Positions 1 to 8,981 of a DNA stretch of 64,000 nucleotides are shown here, in pieces (position 1 is the first letter of the stretch; each line of letters begins with the position of its first letter). The notes under the pieces were generated by a model. The model worked only from the letters and a program-made list of their open reading frames with translations. It did not search any database and was not told the DNA's origin. This DNA is from Deltaproteobacteria bacterium. Lineage in GTDB: Bacteria; Myxococcota_C; UBA6777. The stretch lies in contig SBHC01000017.1 in the NCBI GenBank assembly GCA_006226375.1, forward strand, positions 57,331 through 121,330. The letters are read 5' to 3'. Both the position numbers and the translations under genes were made by a program.

Positions 1-782
1 ACTTCAATCAGTTGGCCGACGATGCTGACGGCGATCTCAGAGGGGGTTCGTCCTCCAATGGGTAGCCCCATCGGACAATGGACCTGTTGCCAAAGCTCCT
101 CTTGGATGCCAGCCGCTCTTAACTCTTTCCAGAGCTTGTGTGCTTTTTGTTTGCTGCCAATCACGCCGGTGTACCGCTGCGGACCAGCGATAACATGCTC
201 CAAGATAACTTTGTCGTGAGCATGTCCTTGGCTGACCATCACAAGGTAATGGTTGGGTTGGGGAGTGAATGTCTCCAGGAAGGTTGGAAACGGCTGATTG
301 AGGACTGTGGCCTGGGGGAATCGTTCGGGGTTGCCCCACTCAAGGCGGTCGTCGATGACTGTGACTCGAAAACCGACTTCAGCGGCTAAAGCTGCTGTGG
401 GTTGGGACACATGTCCACCACCGAACAGAATGAGGTGAGGCGCTGGGTCGATGCGTTCAAGGAAGAAATCCATGACACCGCCGCAAGTCATGCCGATCTC
501 TTGGAGGTTGTAGCTCAACAGCTTGTGTGGTTCATCTTCTTCCAGCATGAGCTTGGCGTCACGAAGGACATGGGATTCGATCCGTCCTCCTCCTACGGTT
601 CCGCGGATCTCGTCGTTGGAGAAGAGAAGCAGCCGAGCACCCACTTGTTGGGGGTTGGAACCCACAGCGCGGACAACGGTGACCATGATGACAGGCTGCT
701 CGCTTTGAAAGACTTCATTGCGAGCCTCTACCATCATATCGAGGGCGACTTGGGAGGTAACTATAGGGGATGAAGGTTTCAT
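1..782 (-). CDS. XdhC/CoxI family protein (partial, 3' end outside window)
   Basis: The minus frame is open from an ATG at 782 to the window edge, giving 260 codons without a stop. The N-terminal half has the XdhC_CoxI signature (GSNPQQVGAR, GTVGGGRIES, then MTCGGVMDFFLE). The C-terminal half is the XdhC Rossmann domain (LFGGGHVSQPTAALAAEVGF, VIDDR, YTGVIGSK, then GLPIGGRTPSEIAVSI near the edge). Family members help insert or sulfurate the molybdenum cofactor of xanthine dehydrogenase/CO dehydrogenase-type hydroxylases in the cytoplasm. An AGGAG lies only 2 nt before the ATG, so an internal ATG (around residue 14-15) could be the true start. It follows dctM by about 100 nt on the same strand, but no hydroxylase gene is visible in the window. 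Confidence 0.85.
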   Translation of the reverse strand, partial: MKPSSPIVTSQVALDMMVEARNEVFQSEQPVIMVTVVRAVGSNPQQVGARLLLFSNDEIRGTVGGGRIESHVLRDAKLMLEEDEPHKLLSYNLQEIGMTCGGVMDFFLERIDPAPHLILFGGGHVSQPTAALAAEVGFRVTVIDDRLEWGNPERFPQATVLNQPFPTFLETFTPQPNHYLVMVSQGHAHDKVILEHVIAGPQRYTGVIGSKQKAHKLWKELRAAGIQEELWQQVHCPMGLPIGGRTPSEIAVSIVGQLIE

Positions 783-884
783 GGCTCCTTGCCTGTGAGA
801 AGAGGGTGTCACAGCGTTTGTGCTCTCGCACCATACCAAGGAACCGAACAATCGGAAAGTGTATTCGGAGGAAGGTCGTTTGGT

Positions 885-2462
885 TTAGCCAGGAGGACGC
901 CGTCGAACCGGTTGCTTGACGGGGATGACCTTGTTCCGCGTAGCGGGTCTGCGGTCAGTGGGGCGAGCGTCGGGTTTCTTGGCTCCCTTGCGCTTGTCTG
1001 GCTTTGGATCGGGGGCGTCACCTTCGTCGCCATCTTCGTCATCAAGGTCACCATCGTCTGCGCCGAGGTCGTTCCCTCCGTCGAAGTTGAGATCGAGCTT
1101 GGGTGGGCCTTTTTGATCGTCGTCATCCTTGGTCTTCATGATGCCCGGCTTGGGTGGCTTGATGCTACCCGTGGCTTCGGGGAGCCAGAGACTAATTGCA
1201 GGGATGTAGGTGATCAGAATCAAAGCGATACCAAGCAAGCCCAGGAAGGGTAAGGATACCCTGTAGAGCTTGAGCACCGGCTTCTTAAACGTCAGACTGG
1301 ATATGAACAGATTGAGCCCAACAGGTGGGGTCATGTAGCCCAACTCCAGGTTCGCCAAGAAGATAATGCCGAGGTGAACCGGGTGGATGCCAAACTTGAT
1401 CGACAGAGGCACAATCAGCGGCACTACCACAAGGATAGCGGAGAAAATATCCAGCAAACAGCCAACCAACAGCAAGAAGATGTTCAGTACAAACAAGAAC
1501 ATGTACTTGTTGGTGATGTAGGGCTTGAGGAACAAGAAGAGCTTGTCTGGAACTTCCTGACGAATCAGGATGTCGCTGAGGGCCAGGGCGCTCATCAGGA
1601 TGATGAAGATGGAGCCGACCAACTTAAGCGAAAGCGTCGTGACGCGGGCCATGTCGCTGACCTTCAGGTCCTTGTACACAAACACTTCAATGATGAAGAG
1701 ATACGCTGCGGTAATCAGAGCCACTTCGGGAATGGCCACGGAACCCGAAAACAGCAGCCACAGCACAATCACGGGGAGAGCGGCTTCCCACTTGGCTTCC
1801 CAGAACGCCTTACCCAATCGCTTGATGTCGAAGGCCTGGCGCGGGGTGTCCGCGTTTCGGCTCACCCAAATCCCGTGCAAGGAAAGGATCGCAATCATCA
1901 GGAAGCCAGGAATGATGCCCGCCCAGAACAGGGAGTTGATCTTCAACTCCATGCCAAGGCTTTGCACGAGGCGCCCCGCGATTACTCCGTACAGAATGAG
2001 AGGCAAGCTGGGTGGCAACAAGAGACCCAACGAGCCAGAGGCTGTGAGCAGACCCAGCGAATACTCTTCCGGGTATTTCGACTTCAGGAGCACCGGATAG
2101 AGCAGGGTGCCCAAGGCCACAATGGTGACACCCGATGCACCCGTGAAGATCGTAAAGAACGAGCAAACCACGAGGATTTGGATGGTCAGACCGCCGGGCA
2201 TCCAGCCGAGCATCGACTCAAACAGATTCACCAGACGTTCACTGGTCTTGCTCTCGGCCATCATATAGCCGGCAAAGGTGAACAGTGGAATGCTCACAAA
2301 AGCAGGAGCATCAACCAGTTGGGAGTGGCTCTGAACAAAGAACAGAGCCGGGTCCAGGCCCAATTGACCGGCGAGAAGCATCGCGATTCCGCCGATCACA
2401 AGAAACAAAGGAAGACCAAACAGCGCAAGGACCAACAGTACAATGATAAGGAGCGTGATCAT
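885..2462 (-). CDS. dctM: TRAP transporter large permease (DctM family) with charged C-terminal tail
   Basis: This 525-residue inner-membrane protein is the transport channel of a tripartite ATP-independent periplasmic transporter. About a dozen hydrophobic segments cover residues 1-430. Family features visible include the LFGLPLFLVIGG start, the SIPLFTFAGYMMAESK loop and LGLLLPPSLPLILYG. Typical DctM proteins end near residue 430. This one continues for about 95 residues in an Asp-rich stretch (KTKDDDDQK, then DDGDLDDEDGDEGD) followed by a Lys/Arg/Pro-rich end. The start overlaps the dctQ stop by 4 nt, so translation is coupled. It is the last TRAP gene of the operon. Confidence 0.93.
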   Translation of the reverse strand: MITLLIIVLLVLALFGLPLFLVIGGIAMLLAGQLGLDPALFFVQSHSQLVDAPAFVSIPLFTFAGYMMAESKTSERLVNLFESMLGWMPGGLTIQILVVCSFFTIFTGASGVTIVALGTLLYPVLLKSKYPEEYSLGLLTASGSLGLLLPPSLPLILYGVIAGRLVQSLGMELKINSLFWAGIIPGFLMIAILSLHGIWVSRNADTPRQAFDIKRLGKAFWEAKWEAALPVIVLWLLFSGSVAIPEVALITAAYLFIIEVFVYKDLKVSDMARVTTLSLKLVGSIFIILMSALALSDILIRQEVPDKLFLFLKPYITNKYMFLFVLNIFLLLVGCLLDIFSAILVVVPLIVPLSIKFGIHPVHLGIIFLANLELGYMTPPVGLNLFISSLTFKKPVLKLYRVSLPFLGLLGIALILITYIPAISLWLPEATGSIKPPKPGIMKTKDDDDQKGPPKLDLNFDGGNDLGADDGDLDDEDGDEGDAPDPKPDKRKGAKKPDARPTDRRPATRNKVIPVKQPVRRRPPG

Positions 2463-3166
2463 GCGTCACCTCCTTCCTTGGGTTTGTCTTCTTCGTGGGT
2501 GGTTACTTCCTCTGCCGCCGGAACTGTTCCTTCAACTTCAGCAGGCGCCTCTTGTACAGCGTCTTCTTCCGTCGCGGTAGCTTCGGTGGAGGCGGCTTCC
2601 TGTGCCAAGTCCTCTTCGACTTGCTCGGCCACATAGAGGTGCGACGGGGTGTAGATGTGCTCGATGGTTTGCATCAGGTAACGGATGGTGAGCAACCCAA
2701 ACGTGTAGGGAAAGACCAGCAAGGCGTACCAGATGGGGAGCTTGAAGGTTCCCAGGTGAACGTATTCCATCGACTTGGCGTTCAAATAGAACTGCATAAA
2801 GACGATGGTTCGGTAGGTCAGGATCCCACAGCCCAGGAAGGAGACAAATCCGATCAATATCTTGTTGATCTTGAGTCCCATTCCAGCCAGCACCCGGCTG
2901 AACGCATCAATGCTGATGTGCTCGTTGGAGGAGACGGCCAGGCTTGCACCGATCAACCCCAACCATACGGTCAGGTGTTGGGCGAGAACATCAGAAAAAG
3001 GCAGACCCTTTCCTAGAAAGTTCCGGAGCAGCACGTGTAGGGTTCCTACAATCAGAATCGTAAAGATCCCCACAACCAGGAGACCACGTTCCAACTTCTG
3101 GACCTTGGAGTCGACAGCCTGCCAGCCTCGCAGCCAACCAGGGAATGAATGTTCTTTCTCTTGCAT
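2459..3166 (-). CDS. dctQ: TRAP transporter small permease (DctQ family)
   Basis: This is a four-helix small membrane subunit of the TRAP transporter, about 235 residues when started at the ATG at 3166 (MQEKEHSFPGWL). A TTG at 3181 is in frame, but neither start has a strong ribosome binding site. Hydrophobic segments lie near residues 30-55, 70-95, 105-130 and 145-170. The family motif around LTVWLGLIGASLA is present. The last 55 residues form an unusual Glu/Ala/Thr-rich tail (EEDLAQEAASTEATATEED). Its stop overlaps the start of dctM. It lies between the periplasmic receptor gene and dctM, as expected for an assembled transporter. Confidence 0.9.
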   Translation of the reverse strand: MQEKEHSFPGWLRGWQAVDSKVQKLERGLLVVGIFTILIVGTLHVLLRNFLGKGLPFSDVLAQHLTVWLGLIGASLAVSSNEHISIDAFSRVLAGMGLKINKILIGFVSFLGCGILTYRTIVFMQFYLNAKSMEYVHLGTFKLPIWYALLVFPYTFGLLTIRYLMQTIEHIYTPSHLYVAEQVEEDLAQEAASTEATATEEDAVQEAPAEVEGTVPAAEEVTTHEEDKPKEGGDA

Positions 3167-3202
3167 GGTATTCCACAACAACGTTTGGAGGATGAAAGGG
3201 GG

Positions 3203-4216
3203 TTACTTCAACTGGCCTTTTCGGTACTTCCGAATGGCGTTGATGATCTTCATGTAATCGGACTTGCTGTAGAGTTTGCCGATGAAGTACTTGTTGACCT
3301 TGGCCGCAATCTGGCGCACTTCGCGCTTCTGCTTTTTGGTCATCTTGATGCCTTTGATGCCGCGCTTGCGCAGAGTCTTGAGCGCACGTCGGTTGTCGCG
3401 ACGGACAATCTTAAGGAGCAAGCGGTGGTACTTTGCCGCCGTCTTCAACAGGATCTTCTGGAGGTTGGGGGGCAACCGGTCAAAGGACTTCTTGGAGACG
3501 ACGGTGGCGCCGAGGCCGATCGCAAAGCGGTAAGCCACGCGGTATTTGACATACGAGTGCCACTGCATCGCAATCAAAGTCAGCGGAGTACCTACGACGG
3601 TGTCGATGGTTCCCGTTTGCAGACCTTGACGAACGTGCAAGAGGCCGAGGAGACGAGGGGTAAGACCGCCCTTGTCGGAGAATTGCTTGGTGATGGGGTC
3701 GTCGGTCCAGGCCCAGATCTTGGCCTTCTTGAGGTCGTCGATCGATTGCAGACGGAGCTTGGAGAACAAGTAGATGTAGCCCAGGTCGCCCCAGCCCAAG
3801 AGGACAAAACCTTTGTCCAGCAATTGCTTGCGGAGGTGGCTGTCGAGGTGACGACGGACCGCGTACAATTCCTTGTAGCTACGGAACATAAAGGGAAGCT
3901 GAAGGGCGAGCAACGCCGGGTTGATCTGGGACAGACCAATCGCAGTGATCGCCGCTCCTTGCAGGCTGTCGAGGCGAACCTTGCGGACCACCACTTTCTC
4001 ATCGCCCATACGACCGCCGGTGTACAACTTAATACGGAGCTTGCCTTTGGACTTCTTGCGGACTTCCCAACGGAACGCATCCATCACCTTCACCCAGCTA
4101 GAGCCTTTCGGAGCCAGGGTCGCAATACGGAGGGTGTAGCGCTTGGCGGAAGCCAGGTGGGGGAGGGCTACCAAACAGCCCAACAAACAAGCAATCCACA
4201 GCAGATGTTTTCGCAT
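3203..4216 (-). CDS. dctP: TRAP transporter solute receptor (DctP/TatP family)
   Basis: This periplasmic ligand-binding subunit has about 337 residues from the ATG at 4216. That start has a GGGAG box and opens a clear Sec signal peptide (MRKHLLWIACLLGCLVALPH, then LASA). The mature start YTLRIATLAPKGSSWVKVMD is typical of the DctP family. It continues with KLRIKLYTGGRMGDEKVVVR and the WTDDPITKQF substrate-loop region. The protein is unusually Lys/Arg-rich. It lies directly downstream of tatT and upstream of dctQ. In Treponema, TatT/TatP pairs are proposed to handle hydrophobic ligands; the ligand here is unknown. Confidence 0.92.
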   Translation of the reverse strand: MRKHLLWIACLLGCLVALPHLASAKRYTLRIATLAPKGSSWVKVMDAFRWEVRKKSKGKLRIKLYTGGRMGDEKVVVRKVRLDSLQGAAITAIGLSQINPALLALQLPFMFRSYKELYAVRRHLDSHLRKQLLDKGFVLLGWGDLGYIYLFSKLRLQSIDDLKKAKIWAWTDDPITKQFSDKGGLTPRLLGLLHVRQGLQTGTIDTVVGTPLTLIAMQWHSYVKYRVAYRFAIGLGATVVSKKSFDRLPPNLQKILLKTAAKYHRLLLKIVRRDNRRALKTLRKRGIKGIKMTKKQKREVRQIAAKVNKYFIGKLYSKSDYMKIINAIRKYRKGQLK

Positions 4217-4474
4217 ACTCAACTTCTCCCTTTTCTGGATCATGGTACATCCAAGTACATTCACGGCTGAACGCTGGAACGATATGTTCGCGATCAAGAT
4301 AGAGGTCTAAAAGAGGCTGTATCCTAGCCTCTTTCTTGTGGGTTCGTAAAGGTGAGAGGCTTGTCACACCTTTCCACCCTTAGACGGGACCACCCCACAA
4401 TCTCTTCAAATTCACCCTGGAAGCCCCCAAGACAACACAGACTTCACAAGGAAAGACGCAAACCCCTCGCATCT

Positions 4475-5449
4475 TTAGGGACAGAAGTCGTCGGCACCCA
4501 TCAACGCAACGCGGGCCATCGCGCGACTCCAGGCGTTCATCAGGTTGAGCTGGGGCTTGTTTTTGATCTTCACGGTGGTCACTTCTTTGAGCAGCTTTTT
4601 GCAGCCCGCCGTGTTGTTGGTCTGCTGCATGTAGAACTTGGCCTGATAGTAGTGAACGATCAGCGCGCTCTTGTCCGACTTCTCGTAGGCTCTGTCAAAG
4701 TTCTCTTTGGCCTTCTTGAGGTCTCCACCCAGCATCTTGGACTGGGAAAAGAGCGTGGCCAGGAAGATGTGCCCGCCGCCAAAGAAGTAGGAAGCGTCCA
4801 AGTCTATGATGCGCTGCATGAGCTTCTTGATCTGTGGGATTTGGGCGGTCAGGTTGGTGTCTTCCAGACCGTTGATGAGCGCATAACCCCATCCAAATCC
4901 GGCCCAGAACAAGGTCGGAACATCGCTGACTTTGGCGCTCTTTTGCAGCCATTCGGTGTAGAGCGGCTTGCCCAATTTGGCGGCGTCGGAGAAGCCTTTT
5001 TGCTTGCGCTCCAAGATCTCAAAACAGTGGTCGCGGCCACGGAGAGCGAGGCGTCGCATGCGAGTTTGAAGGCGCTCTGCCTGTGCGTCGATGACTTTCT
5101 TCTCGTCCATCGTCTTGGCGTTTTGGGCCGCGAGCTTCAACCGGGCGAGCCCTGGCTCCATGAGCAACGCATAGCTGGCAAAACCCTGACAAAGAAGCAT
5201 CTGAAAGTGGTCGCGGCGAGCGGGGCTTTGGTCCTTGCTCAACAGGATCTCGATGAGCTTGAGCTGGCCGCCGATGGATTGCCAAGCAACGCCCAGGTCG
5301 TCTTCCTGAAGGAAGGTGTTAAACGCAGGCTTAACCAGCATGTCGACCATCTTGTCGCGCGTTAGATTTTCGATGCACGCGCCACCTTGAAGCAACGGTA
5401 ACCAGCAGAGCAGGCCCAACCACACCATCATCAGAGTTCGCTTGTTCAT
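4475..5449 (-). CDS. tatT: TRAP transporter TatT component (T-component) lipoprotein
   Basis: This 324-residue protein begins with a hydrophobic leader and a cysteine (LLQGGAC) that may be a lipidation site, although the -3 residue is not the usual Leu. The rest is helical and TPR-like. Recognisable TatT signatures include LVKPAFNTFLQEDDLGVAWQ, SFWAGFGWGYALINGLEDTN-like text (FWAGFGWGYALINGLEDTN) and LDASYFFGGGHIFLATLFSQ. Known TatT forms a trimer with TatP receptors in the periplasm. Here it is the first gene of the operon, about 260 nt upstream of the receptor gene. Confidence 0.9.
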   Translation of the reverse strand: MNKRTLMMVWLGLLCWLPLLQGGACIENLTRDKMVDMLVKPAFNTFLQEDDLGVAWQSIGGQLKLIEILLSKDQSPARRDHFQMLLCQGFASYALLMEPGLARLKLAAQNAKTMDEKKVIDAQAERLQTRMRRLALRGRDHCFEILERKQKGFSDAAKLGKPLYTEWLQKSAKVSDVPTLFWAGFGWGYALINGLEDTNLTAQIPQIKKLMQRIIDLDASYFFGGGHIFLATLFSQSKMLGGDLKKAKENFDRAYEKSDKSALIVHYYQAKFYMQQTNNTAGCKKLLKEVTTVKIKNKPQLNLMNAWSRAMARVALMGADDFCP

Positions 5450-5599
5450 GAAGTCCTCGATCGTTTCGTGTTTTGCGGAGGTGAGGCATCCTGATTCAGA
5501 ATATTTCCAACTGGGATGCGTCTATGAAGGTGTCGCCCGGTTGCATAGGTCTTGGATGAAGTGACAACTTCCCTTTCGTTCCATATTTAGGGACCTTGT

Positions 5600-5650
5600 G
5601 TCAACCAAGTTTTTGTTGGATGGGCCTCCTGCGGTTGACAACGGTCAACC
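5600..5650. promoter_or_regulatory. GTCAACC / GGTTGAC repeats between divergent genes
   Basis: The heptamer GTCAACC occurs at 5600-5606 and 5644-5650. Its inverse GGTTGAC lies at 5633-5639, so 5633-5650 forms a perfect 7-bp inverted repeat with a 4-nt centre (AACG). The repeats sit in the 271-bp gap between the divergent tatT and the START-like gene. They may be operators for a regulator of one or both units. The TTGACA inside the repeat has no good -10 element 16-18 bp downstream. Confidence 0.35.
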
Positions 5651-5720
5651 AAACAGTGAAGGTACGGCCCTGTTCTATTGGATTGCAATTGGATTGGTTC
5701 TATTCTTGGGAGGTACAGCG

Positions 5721-6434
5721 ATGGTTTGGTGGAGAATCGTGAGTCGAAGTGCGTGGAGTTTGGGCTTGCTGGGGTTGATGTGGGGAGCTTCTCCTGCAGA
5801 GGCTAGCCCGGCCAAGGTGAATTTGAAGAGCAAGCGATTCTCCTCTCCTGCGGCTCGTTGGGGCTGGCAGACCCCCGCGAAGTTCGCGACGCTTTCTGCC
5901 AAAGAAAAGAAGCGTCTACACGCCGGGAAAATCACCGTCATTCTCAAGTATCGCAAGAACGAGAAGGGCAAAAACATGTTGGTGACGTTGACACGAGGCA
6001 TTGTCAAAGCGCCCCCCAAAAACGTGTTCAAGACCATGGCGCAGCTCAACAAAGCCCCTGAGTTTATGCCTCGGATGTTCTACTCCAAAATCAAAAAGAA
6101 GCTCGCGCCCAACGTGTACCATGTGCTGCGAAAGCTCAAGATTGCCTGGACCACCATCGTGATGAACATGCGGATCGAGATGATTAAGAACAAACGCTAC
6201 AAGTTCAGCCTTATTCGCACCATGAAAAATGGCATCAAAGATTCCATTGGTGCCATGACGTTTGAGCCGATCAACGGCGGCAAACACACCTTGGTGACCC
6301 AAACCAACTACGTGGACTCTGGGCGTTGGATCCCTGGTTTCATTCGCAAGCCTATTCTTCGCCGCGATCTTCCCGGTGTGCAGAGAGCCATCCGCAAGCG
6401 CACCCTCAGCAACCAAACCTGGAAGAAAAAGTAA
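5721..6434 (+). CDS. Secreted START/SRPBCC-like protein
   Basis: The start at 5721 is chosen because GGGAGG lies 7 nt upstream and the ATG opens a signal peptide (MVWWRIVSRSAWSLGLLGLM, cut near SPAEAS). The mature part, about 210 residues and Lys-rich, follows the helix-grip pattern of START/polyketide-cyclase proteins: a strand (VTLTRGIVKAPPKNVFKTMA), PEFMPRM, then TIVMNMRIEMI and MTFEPINGGKHTLVTQTNYV. The C-terminal part, GFIRKPILRRDLPGVQRAIR, resembles the terminal helix. It may bind a lipid or other hydrophobic compound in the periplasm. It is divergent from the TatT-type TRAP operon, which fits a shared hydrophobic ligand, but that is inference. Confidence 0.7.
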   Translation: MVWWRIVSRSAWSLGLLGLMWGASPAEASPAKVNLKSKRFSSPAARWGWQTPAKFATLSAKEKKRLHAGKITVILKYRKNEKGKNMLVTLTRGIVKAPPKNVFKTMAQLNKAPEFMPRMFYSKIKKKLAPNVYHVLRKLKIAWTTIVMNMRIEMIKNKRYKFSLIRTMKNGIKDSIGAMTFEPINGGKHTLVTQTNYVDSGRWIPGFIRKPILRRDLPGVQRAIRKRTLSNQTWKKK

Positions 6435-6445
6435 CCCGGCCGGGT

Positions 6446-8197
6446 ATGGGTGAGCGCTCTTCCAACCCTGGCGAGCTGTGGTCTCTCTCGCGAATCGAGT
6501 GGAGACAAACATGCAACGACGGAGAGATCGTCCTTCGGTTGTGGGACAGCCAGCGTTGGGAAACACGCGAACACATGCTCTCCTGGAGTAACGTTCAGGT
6601 ATGGGGCGGGCCGCTCGACCCCTCGTTGCAAAGTGAAGCTCCCATCCTCCTCGTTCCAAGCGAGACCTCCTTTCCTGTCATGCCTCTTCAACTGCGAGAA
6701 CAAGCGAGCTACCGCCTGGAGGTCTTGTGGGAAGGGGCTCCTCAACCACCTTCTCTGGATTGTTTTCCCGCTCTCTCCCCTCCTTTGCTTCGGAGCGATC
6801 CGGGCTGGCACCGACCTTACGTGTATTCAGGCACCCTTAACTTCCGTGACTACGTTGGTGAGACCGCTCTCGTCCTTCGAGGTGACGAAGACATTCTTCG
6901 CGTGGTGTTGGAAGTTCGCTCTCGAAAGATCGGATACCTCGACGACTATGTGGTGCTCCTCAACGACCTGGGGCGTCGCCTGGCTTCTCTCTTGTTGCGA
7001 TTGGATAGCCCGGTGTATGCGTCGTTTCGGCCAGGGCTACAGCCATCGCTGGGTGTTGGGGATGAGCAATTCTTGCTGTTGCGTCATTTGGTGCGCTGGC
7101 CTGAGCTTCGTCACTCGTGGAACATGTTGTTGCGTCAGCCTCCTGAAGTGTTGACTCGGGCTCCTCGAAAGGCCCGAACAGTGCAGCACCAGCCGCGAAC
7201 CTCCACGGAGCTTGCAGCCGGTTACCGCTGCCGGAACTCCTGGCTCCAGGCTCCAGCGTCTCTGCCCCTTCCTGAGGCAGCCCAAGGACGTTTGCCAGCA
7301 ACCTTTCCTCACCAGGCCTTAACTCTCCAACATGACCCCTCGATCTTGGAGTTTGCTCTCCAACTTCACGAGCGAGTGGCCTCCATGTTGAGCGAGCTTC
7401 AGGAGAGGTACGAACGTGCAAGGCGGAGCTCGCTGGTGTTGGAGGTGGAGCGGCTACAAGAAGAATGGACCCGGCTGCTGACACGACCGTTGCAACGCAA
7501 AACGTCGCGCCAAACGACTCCCAAGGTTCCACGTCAGGCTCTTGCTCGTCATCCCCGACTTGTCTTGCTTTTGGAAGCTTGGGACCTTCTCGACCTTTCG
7601 TTACGTTTGTCGTGGAAGGGCTTGGCCGATGTTATCCTGGGACCGCTCCGTGACCTCGCCACTCTCTATGAATATTGGTGCTTTTTTGCTTTGATGGAGG
7701 CGCTGTCGGAAGTGGGGCAGCCTCACGCATCTACGCCGCCGTGGTGGAGTTTGGACGGTGCAAAGCTGCAGGCCGATCTTTCTCGAAGCGAAGGCTTTGG
7801 CTTCCACATGCAAGGGTTGGATGTGTGGTTGTTTTACCAGAGACGATTCTCCCCTGGTGACGGTATGATGCGTTCCTACTCTGTTCCGTTGGTTCCTGAC
7901 TACTCGTTGGAGGTCCGACGGGAAGGGAAGCCCCCCGTTTTGCTCTGCTTTGACGCTAAGTACCGACCGGATCAGTCGTTGGAGAAGATGCACGCCTACA
8001 GGGATGCGTTGCGTGGGGCGCTGGGTTGTTATGTGCTGTACCCTGGTGAAGAATCTGAACCGACCATCTTTCCCGTGGAGCAAGGCTCTTGGTTGCCGGG
8101 TGTTGGCGCGTTTTCATTGCGACCCTCCAACCAAAGTCAGGCATGGTTGGTTCATTTCTTACGTTGGGCGATGGAGCAGCTGGCGAACGAAGGCTGA
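6446..8197 (+). CDS. DUF2357 / PD-(D/E)XK nuclease-like protein (McrC-related)
   Basis: This 583-residue cytoplasmic protein starts at the ATG at 6446, just after the previous stop. An upstream in-frame start would overlap the preceding gene. The middle has the DUF2357 signature (VVLEVRSRKIGYLDDYVVLL, then LLLRLDSPVY). It is followed by a helical region and an LYEYWCFFALMEAL segment. The C-terminus carries a PD-(D/E)XK-type core: VPDYSLEV and then LLCFDAKYRPD. Such proteins usually accompany an McrB-type AAA+ GTPase in modification-dependent defence. No such partner gene is present in this window, so function here is uncertain. Confidence 0.75.
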   Translation: MGERSSNPGELWSLSRIEWRQTCNDGEIVLRLWDSQRWETREHMLSWSNVQVWGGPLDPSLQSEAPILLVPSETSFPVMPLQLREQASYRLEVLWEGAPQPPSLDCFPALSPPLLRSDPGWHRPYVYSGTLNFRDYVGETALVLRGDEDILRVVLEVRSRKIGYLDDYVVLLNDLGRRLASLLLRLDSPVYASFRPGLQPSLGVGDEQFLLLRHLVRWPELRHSWNMLLRQPPEVLTRAPRKARTVQHQPRTSTELAAGYRCRNSWLQAPASLPLPEAAQGRLPATFPHQALTLQHDPSILEFALQLHERVASMLSELQERYERARRSSLVLEVERLQEEWTRLLTRPLQRKTSRQTTPKVPRQALARHPRLVLLLEAWDLLDLSLRLSWKGLADVILGPLRDLATLYEYWCFFALMEALSEVGQPHASTPPWWSLDGAKLQADLSRSEGFGFHMQGLDVWLFYQRRFSPGDGMMRSYSVPLVPDYSLEVRREGKPPVLLCFDAKYRPDQSLEKMHAYRDALRGALGCYVLYPGEESEPTIFPVEQGSWLPGVGAFSLRPSNQSQAWLVHFLRWAMEQLANEG

Positions 8198-8207
8198 CGA
8201 CTCTTCT

Positions 8208-8981
8208 TTAGAGCAAGAGCTTGAGGATCGCAGCGAGGGAGGCTGCGAGAAGGAGCCATCGCACCCAAGTGACTTTGCGTTGCCCTCCAAGCAGTCGGGT
8301 TGCCAGCCACGATCCCGTTGCGGTGCCCACTGCAAGGATCGCGCTGATCACAAGGACAACCTGGTCGTGCCAAAGAAAGACGAGCGTAGCCAAACTTGTG
8401 GTGAGAAACAGGAGCTGAACCTTAACCGCGTTGGCGTACTTCACGTTGTGGTTGCCCAGCCAAAGGAGGGCCAGCAGGCTCCAAATGCCTGCACCAATTT
8501 GAATGAATCCGCTGTACACTCCGACAAAAAAGAAGGTCACTATCAACGTCCAACTGGGTCGCTGTGGGGGAGGTTGCTTGTTGTCTTCAAAGAATTGGGG
8601 GCGAAACAAGATCGGAAGAACAGCAACCGCCAAGAGCACAGCGAAGACCTTGCGAAAGACCTCAGGGGGGAGATGCACCGCCAGCTGTGCCCCGAACCAA
8701 CTTCCACCCAAGCCAGGCAGTGCAAGCCATGCGATGGTGCGGGTGTCGCGAATACCGTGGTAGAGAAAGCCGGCAGTGGCAGTCCCTGTTTGGACCACAA
8801 GGGACAAGCGATTGGTCGCGTTGGCGATCTGGGCGGGCAATCCCATCACAATCAACAACGGGACGGTAAGCATCGATCCTCCACCAGCTACCGTGTTGAT
8901 GAATCCGCAACCAAGCCCTCCCAAAACCAGAAGCAGCCACTGCCACCATTCCCAGGAGGGGCACCACAACAAATGTTCCAT
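8208..8981 (-). CDS. TSUP family permease (TauE/SafE-like sulfite exporter family)
   Basis: This inner-membrane protein of about 257 residues has roughly eight hydrophobic segments. The family signature appears twice: near the N-terminus (GCGFINTVAGGGSMLTVPLL, then NATNRLSLVVQ) and in the second half (GVYSGFIQIGAGIWSLLALL, NAVKVQLLF). TauE/SafE proteins move sulfite, sulfoacetate or other organosulfur anions. The substrate here cannot be told. The ATG at 8981 is preferred over 9074 because the extra N-terminal residues are hydrophilic and the protein would otherwise not begin as its family does. It converges on the DUF2357 gene with a 10-nt gap. Confidence 0.9.
   Translation of the reverse strand: MEHLLWCPSWEWWQWLLLVLGGLGCGFINTVAGGGSMLTVPLLIVMGLPAQIANATNRLSLVVQTGTATAGFLYHGIRDTRTIAWLALPGLGGSWFGAQLAVHLPPEVFRKVFAVLLAVAVLPILFRPQFFEDNKQPPPQRPSWTLIVTFFFVGVYSGFIQIGAGIWSLLALLWLGNHNVKYANAVKVQLLFLTTSLATLVFLWHDQVVLVISAILAVGTATGSWLATRLLGGQRKVTWVRWLLLAASLAAILKLLL

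Noticed and set aside
1374..2636. 420-codon plus-strand frame opposite dctM/dctQ
   Set aside because: Gln/His-rich composition typical of an antisense shadow; dctM and dctQ are secure.
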